The translations under genes were made by a program, and so were the position numbers. From the NCBI GenBank assembly GCA_003215355.1, contig QCKL01000005.1:1-64000 (forward strand): a DNA stretch of 64,000 nucleotides, written 5' to 3'. The notes below the pieces were generated by a model. That model was not told the origin of the DNA, made no database searches, and was given only the letters and a program-made list of their open reading frames with translations. Source of the DNA: Prochlorococcus sp. AG-409-O23. GTDB lineage: Bacteria > Cyanobacteriota > Cyanobacteriia > PCC-6307 > Cyanobiaceae. Of the stretch, positions 59,505-64,000 are shown piece after piece (positions within the stretch are counted from its first letter, which is position 1; each line of letters starts with the position of its first letter).

Positions 59505-60977
59505 GTGGTTGGATCTGAAAATCGTTATGACGCAGTACTAGTAGGCGCTGGAATCATGAGCGCAACATTGGCTGTGTTGCTTCATGAGCTAGAGCCAGAT
59601 ATGCGTCTGCTAATCGTTGAACGTCTAGAGCGTCCTGGGCTGGAGAGCAGTGCCGCTGCGAATAATGCGGGGACTGGCCATGCTGCCAACTGTGAACTTA
59701 ATTACACCCCTCTTCAAGGTGACGGGAGAGTTAGCACAAGTAGAGCATTGGCTATAAATCAGTCTTTTGAAAGAAGCCTTGAATTTTGGGCTTCTTTAAC
59801 TGCCATGGGAAGGATTGAACCAAGTTCATTCCTTCATGTATTGCCCCACATTAGTTTTGTTTCTGGGAATGCTGATACCTCTTTTTTGTTTAAGCGCTTT
59901 AAGCAAATGATTGAATTACCAGCCTTTGCACAAATGCAATGGAGCATCGATCAAGACCAGCTTTTGGAATGGATGCCTTTGGTAATGGAGGGCCGTTTAA
60001 GTAATCAGCCAGTTGCGGCAACTCGAGTTGAACGTGGAACGGACGTTGACTTCGGGGCTCTAACATCTGCATATTTAGAGAAACTTCAGTTTGATGGGTC
60101 TCTTGAAATCAAATTCTGTACTGAAGTAATCAATTTGCATAAAAGTAATGAGATATGGCATTTAGATCTTCAAGGAGAAAATAGTTCGATTGAAGTTCAA
60201 TCGCCTTTTGTTTTCCTTGGTGCTGGAGGAGGTGCATTGTCTTTGCTTCAAAAGTCTGGTATTCCTGAAGCTTTGGATTTCGGTGGTTTCCCTGTAAGTG
60301 GTAAATGGTTGGTATGTTCAGAGCCTTCAGTCACCAATAGACATCATGCAAAGGTCTACGGAAAGGCGAATGTAGGAGCTCCGCCTATGTCTGTACCGCA
60401 TTTAGATAGTCGATGGATCTCTGGGAAACGCTCTTTGCTTTTTGGCCCTTTTGCTGGGTTTAGCACTAAGTTTTTAAAACAAGGTTCTTATTTAGACCTG
60501 ATACGTTCTATAAATCGAACTAATCTGGGGCCAATGTTTCAGGTAGGACTTGAAAATTTTGACTTGGTTAAATACTTATTAGATCAACTTCTTCAGACCA
60601 ACCAAGATCGCATGCTTGCCTTAAAGGGGTTCTTCCCAAAAGCAATTGATAGAAACTGGAGATTATCAGTAGCAGGGCAGAGAGTTCAGATAATCAAAAG
60701 CACCCCCAAAGGCGGAATCTTGCAGATGGGTACTGAGGTTGTTACTTCTGGGGATGGCTCATTGGCAGCCCTTTTGGGAGCTTCCCCAGGAGCGAGCACT
60801 GCTGTAACGATCATGTTGGAAGTGTTACAGCGTTGCTGGGGTGAGCGAATGACTAGTCAAGAATGGCAAGAGCGTTTGAGAAATCTTTTGCCAACTATTG
60901 GCAAGGATCCAAATGCTGATTTAAATGTGCTCCTGGCTATGCGGCAACGCAGTGATTCCTTATTGGGTGTTGTTTGA
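59505..60977 (+). CDS. mqo: Malate:quinone oxidoreductase
   Basis: 490 residues from a GTG. FAD-binding [23 protein letters not shown], then the Mqo-specific [46 protein letters not shown] and [11 protein letters not shown]. It oxidises malate to oxaloacetate with transfer of electrons to quinone. This membrane-associated enzyme can replace NAD-malate dehydrogenase in the partial TCA pathway of picocyanobacteria. It precedes lepA by about 90 bp. Confidence 0.95.
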   Translation: MVGSENRYDAVLVGAGIMSATLAVLLHELEPDMRLLIVERLERPGLESSAAANNAGTGHAANCELNYTPLQGDGRVSTSRALAINQSFERSLEFWASLTAMGRIEPSSFLHVLPHISFVSGNADTSFLFKRFKQMIELPAFAQMQWSIDQDQLLEWMPLVMEGRLSNQPVAATRVERGTDVDFGALTSAYLEKLQFDGSLEIKFCTEVINLHKSNEIWHLDLQGENSSIEVQSPFVFLGAGGGALSLLQKSGIPEALDFGGFPVSGKWLVCSEPSVTNRHHAKVYGKANVGAPPMSVPHLDSRWISGKRSLLFGPFAGFSTKFLKQGSYLDLIRSINRTNLGPMFQVGLENFDLVKYLLDQLLQTNQDRMLALKGFFPKAIDRNWRLSVAGQRVQIIKSTPKGGILQMGTEVVTSGDGSLAALLGASPGASTAVTIMLEVLQRCWGERMTSQEWQERLRNLLPTIGKDPNADLNVLLAMRQRSDSLLGVV

Positions 60978-61069
60978 TGAATGGATGAATCCCTATGTCT
61001 GCCGATATCTGGGCTAATAAGAGGCTCAGGGATTGTTCAAATCTGTCCAATTAGGAAATCTTCAACCTA

Positions 61070-62875
61070 ATGACTGACGTTCCAGTTTCTCGATTAAGGA
61101 ACTTCTGCATCATTGCTCATATCGACCATGGCAAGTCGACTTTGGCTGACAGGCTCTTGCAAGATACCGGAACAGTTGCGGGTAGAGATATGCAGGATCA
61201 ATTCCTTGACAATATGGATCTTGAAAGGGAAAGAGGGATAACTATCAAGCTTCAGGCCGCAAGAATGAATTACAAGGCAGCTGATGCTCAAAATTATGTA
61301 CTCAATCTGATTGATACCCCAGGTCATGTTGATTTCTCGTATGAGGTTAGTCGTTCTCTTCAAGCTTGTGAGGGTGCTTTGTTGGTCGTCGATGCAAGTC
61401 AAGGAGTAGAAGCTCAGACATTGGCGAATGTTTATTTGGCTCTGGAGAATGATCTTGAGATAATTCCTGTTCTGAACAAGATTGACTTGCCTGGTTCAGA
61501 TCCTGAAAAGATCAAAGCTGAAATAGAGGCAATAATTGGACTAGATACTTCAACGGCAATAGTTTGCTCCGCTAAAACAGGACTAGGTGTTCCTGAGATC
61601 CTTCAGGCTGTGGTCGACCGAATACCACCGCCTAAAGATGCATTAAATGAGAAGACAAGGGCTTTGATTTTTGATTCTTATTATGACCCTTATCGCGGAG
61701 TGATTGTTTACTTCCGTGTAATTAGTGGACGCATAAGTATTAAAGATAAAGTCTTACTCATGGCCAGCAATAAGAGCTATGAACTAGATGAGATTGGTGT
61801 AATGGCTCCAAATCAATGCATGGTTGATGAGCTCCATGCGGGAGAGGTTGGGTATTTGGCAGCATCTATAAAGGCTGTTTCTGATGCAAGGGTTGGGGAC
61901 ACGATTACTTTGCTTAATGCCCCCGCTGAAGCGCCTCTTCCTGGTTACAAAGAGGCTAAGCCTATGGTTTTTTGTGGCTTATTCCCTACAGATGCTGATC
62001 AATATCCGGATTTAAGAGAAGCGCTGCAGAAACTTCAACTTTCAGATGCAGCATTAAAGTTTGAGCCTGAAACTAGTAGCGCAATGGGCTTTGGTTTTAG
62101 ATGTGGCTTCTTAGGACTTCTTCATATGGAAATTGTCCAAGAGCGTCTAGAAAGAGAATATGACCTTGACCTAATAGTTACGGCTCCTTCAGTTATATAT
62201 CAAGTGAATATGCTAAATGGCGAAATATTGATGGTTGATAATCCTGCGATACTACCCGATCCACAAAAACGTGAATCAATAGAAGAACCATATGTCAGGA
62301 TGGAGATTTATGCTCCTAATGATTACAACGGAACTCTTATGGGCCTTTGTCAAGAAAGACGCGGAGACTTCTTAGATATGAAGTATATAACTACAGATAG
62401 AGTTACTCTTATTTATGAACTGCCTCTTGCAGAGGTGGTTACTGATTTTTTTGATCAGATGAAAAGTCGAACAAAAGGTTATGCCTCAATGGAATATCAT
62501 TTGATCGGATATCGGCGTAATGATTTAGTAAGGCTTGATGTATTGATTAATTCGGAAAGAGCAGACCCTTTAACCACGATCGTTCATCGCGACAAGGCTT
62601 ATTCAGTCGGGAAAGGATTGGTTGAGAAACTTAAAGAGCTTATTCCAAGGCAACAATTTAAAATTCCACTTCAGGCATCAATAGGCAGCCGAATTATTGC
62701 TAGCGAAAGTATTAGCGCAATGCGTAAAGATGTCTTGGCTAAATGTTACGGGGGAGATATATCACGTAAGAAAAAGTTGCTTCAAAAGCAGGCAAAAGGT
62801 AAGAAAAGAATGAAAGCGATGGGGAAAGTAGATGTACCTCAAGAAGCATTTATGGCTGTGCTCAAGTTGAATTGA
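61070..62875 (+). CDS. lepA: Elongation factor 4 (LepA)
   Basis: 601 residues. The G domain has [17 protein letters not shown] (G1), the [12 protein letters not shown] switch (G2), [12 protein letters not shown] (G3), and NKIDLPGSD (G4). The LepA-specific C-terminus is present, with [23 protein letters not shown]. LepA binds stalled ribosomes and aids translation under ionic stress or subunit biogenesis. Length and start are standard. Confidence 0.97.
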   Translation: MTDVPVSRLRNFCIIAHIDHGKSTLADRLLQDTGTVAGRDMQDQFLDNMDLERERGITIKLQAARMNYKAADAQNYVLNLIDTPGHVDFSYEVSRSLQACEGALLVVDASQGVEAQTLANVYLALENDLEIIPVLNKIDLPGSDPEKIKAEIEAIIGLDTSTAIVCSAKTGLGVPEILQAVVDRIPPPKDALNEKTRALIFDSYYDPYRGVIVYFRVISGRISIKDKVLLMASNKSYELDEIGVMAPNQCMVDELHAGEVGYLAASIKAVSDARVGDTITLLNAPAEAPLPGYKEAKPMVFCGLFPTDADQYPDLREALQKLQLSDAALKFEPETSSAMGFGFRCGFLGLLHMEIVQERLEREYDLDLIVTAPSVIYQVNMLNGEILMVDNPAILPDPQKRESIEEPYVRMEIYAPNDYNGTLMGLCQERRGDFLDMKYITTDRVTLIYELPLAEVVTDFFDQMKSRTKGYASMEYHLIGYRRNDLVRLDVLINSERADPLTTIVHRDKAYSVGKGLVEKLKELIPRQQFKIPLQASIGSRIIASESISAMRKDVLAKCYGGDISRKKKLLQKQAKGKKRMKAMGKVDVPQEAFMAVLKLN

Positions 62876-62950
62876 GAAAGCCTTATTGCTATTTATTATT
62901 AATTGCTTGAGGATTAGCTGATCTTTGGTTGAACTTTGATAGCCATCTAG

Positions 62951-63127
62951 TTAAATACTTCTAATCGCAACCGACAAAGTTGCAGGTGTAAAATTCGTGG
63001 GACCTAATGCTTTTTCCTCGCTCTTTTCTTGCTTGCTGCATGATGACCAAATTAAGCTAGCAATTAATAATACCCCTATCGTCATTGTCAGTTCTCCAAC
63101 AGTTAGGCCTTTTTCTCTTGACTTCAT
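62951..63127 (-). CDS. Small pilin-like membrane protein
   Basis: 58 residues from the ATG at 63127 (60 from the one at 63133). The N-terminus MKSREKG-LTVGELTMTIGVLLIASLIW resembles a type IV prepilin leader: a short basic leader ending in Gly, then a hydrophobic residue, Glu at +5 and a hydrophobic helix. The rest (about 30 residues) is polar. Such a mini-pilin would be processed by a PilD-type peptidase, but no pilus gene is nearby, so the role is an inference. Confidence 0.5.
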   Translation of the reverse strand: MKSREKGLTVGELTMTIGVLLIASLIWSSCSKQEKSEEKALGPTNFTPATLSVAIRSI

Positions 63128-63205
63128 AATCATTTGTTTAAGTATTGATATTTAAGCGTCATCCTCCAATTATTTCTACCCTTAGGCTTGAGTATTAGGA
63201 ATTGC

Positions 63206-64000
63206 TTGCTTTTGGCCTTCTCTGCATTCCGCAAGTTTTTTAAGCAAACGAGCCTTTCTGGTCACATGACTACTTGTGGAGCAGTGATTTTGGCTGTTTA
63301 TCTACTGGCGGCTTTATTTACTCCTGTACTGTCTGGTCTAGACATTATCCCTGAACCAAGTACAGGATTAGAAAATCCTATTTTTGCGCCCCCCTCATTG
63401 GCCCATTGGTGTGGCACTGATCGACTTGGTAGGGATGTTTGTGTAAGGACTTTGGCAGGGAGTGGAGTGGCGTTACAGGTTGTTTTGCTTGCGGTATCAC
63501 TTGCTGTTGTTATTGGCGTCCCTCTAGGGATGATTAGTGGTTATTTAGGTGGGGCATTAGATAGAACTTTGATTTTGCTAATGGACACTTTGTATACAAT
63601 CCCTGTCCTTTTGCTCTCAGTAGTGATGGCTTTCCTTCTTGGTCGGGGTGTACCAAATGCAGCAGCAGCACTTTGTGTAGTCTATATTCCTCAATATTTT
63701 CGTGTTGTACGCAATCAAACAGCACAAGTTAAAGCAGAGTTGTTTATAGAGGCGGCTAGGGCAATTGGCGCTAGTCCAATGTGGGTTTTACGCAAATATC
63801 TTTTTAGGAATGTAATTACTTCTGTCCCAGTCTTGTTAACCCTTAATGCAGCTGATGCAGTTTTAGTTCTTGGAGGATTAGGTTTCCTAGGCCTAGGTTT
63901 ACCAGAGTCAGTCCCTGAATGGGGCGCTGACTTAAATATGGCTTTGGCGGCTGTGCCAACAGGAATTTGGTGGACAGCACTTTTCCCTGGCTTGTCAATG
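63206..64000 (+). CDS. ABC transporter permease, DppC/OppC family (3' end outside window)
   Basis: At least 265 residues; runs off the right edge, so it is absent from the ORF track. Start is likely the TTG at 63206, with AGGA five bases upstream; TTG 63188 and ATG 63266 are alternatives. GTDRLGRDVCVRTLAGSG is the DppC N-terminal landmark and EAARAIGASPMWVLRKYLF the EAA loop that contacts the ATPase. Members import peptides, nickel or other solutes; the substrate cannot be told. Other subunits should lie beyond the window. Confidence 0.88.
   Translation, partial: MLLAFSAFRKFFKQTSLSGHMTTCGAVILAVYLLAALFTPVLSGLDIIPEPSTGLENPIFAPPSLAHWCGTDRLGRDVCVRTLAGSGVALQVVLLAVSLAVVIGVPLGMISGYLGGALDRTLILLMDTLYTIPVLLLSVVMAFLLGRGVPNAAAALCVVYIPQYFRVVRNQTAQVKAELFIEAARAIGASPMWVLRKYLFRNVITSVPVLLTLNAADAVLVLGGLGFLGLGLPESVPEWGADLNMALAAVPTGIWWTALFPGLSM

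Overview
The window is a densely packed chromosomal segment of a marine picocyanobacterium, most probably a Prochlorococcus of the low-light type or a close Synechococcus relative. The evidence is oxygenic photosynthesis genes (petB, petD, psaE), minCDE, the cyanobacterial pipX-pipY-sepF arrangement, a GH100 invertase beside an rRNA operon with tRNA-Ile and tRNA-Ala in the spacer, and DUF1823 and YlqD proteins typical of the group. By eye, G+C is about 40-50% in conserved genes and nearer 32-38% in the GH13/tRNA region and around 50.5-53.9 kb. The strain assignment is inference.

Layout. 1-4.4 kb (minus): ctp protease, HD phosphohydrolase, minC, minD and the 5' end of minE. 4.4-5.6 kb: petB-petD. 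5.7-7.2 kb: invertase (minus). 7.3-13.25 kb: a complete rRNA operon (16S, tRNA-Ile, tRNA-Ala, 23S, 5S, terminator) whose complementary processing stems can be read from the sequence. 13.4-17.2 kb: mutM and psaE (minus), an unknown 346-residue protein, and recQ. 17.3-26.1 kb: LysM protein, aldehyde dehydrogenase, trehalose synthase, glpK-glpD and a neopullulanase-type amylase, a compact glycerol/alpha-glucan block. 26.1-27.3 kb: a 1 kb intergenic region with a strong terminator, hairpins and a possible 37-residue peptide, then tRNA-Thr and tRNA-Tyr (minus).

27.4-35.9 kb (mostly plus): aroQ, miaE, cobI, dus (minus), DUF1823, der, an EcfT-like permease, pipX, pipY, sepF, proC. 35.8-40.6 kb (minus): GT4 glycosyltransferase, MFS transporter, recO, deoC, long hpf. 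40.6-46.5 kb (plus): lipB, acyl-activating enzyme, YlqD protein, pdhC, queA. 46.5-50.2 kb (minus): cysK and two Cys/Met-metabolism PLP enzymes. 50.5-54.1 kb: a lower-G+C accessory patch with two membrane proteins. 54.1-59.4 kb: rpsD (minus), yidD, a thioredoxin-fold protein, murE, a cysteine-desulfurase-like enzyme (minus), two weak ORFs and a NifU-type scaffold (minus). 59.5-64 kb: mqo, lepA, a small pilin-like protein (minus) and a truncated ABC permease running off the end.

The most unusual structure is at 51.6-54.1 kb. About 200 bp containing the rpsD 3' end, its rho-independent terminator and a small convergent ORF is present twice in direct orientation, bracketing a GT-C-like membrane gene. 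The distal copy keeps only a short rpsD tail (VEYYSRKV plus stop). It looks like the scar of an insertion or segmental duplication at the rpsD 3' end. No CRISPR array, transposase or integrase was seen.
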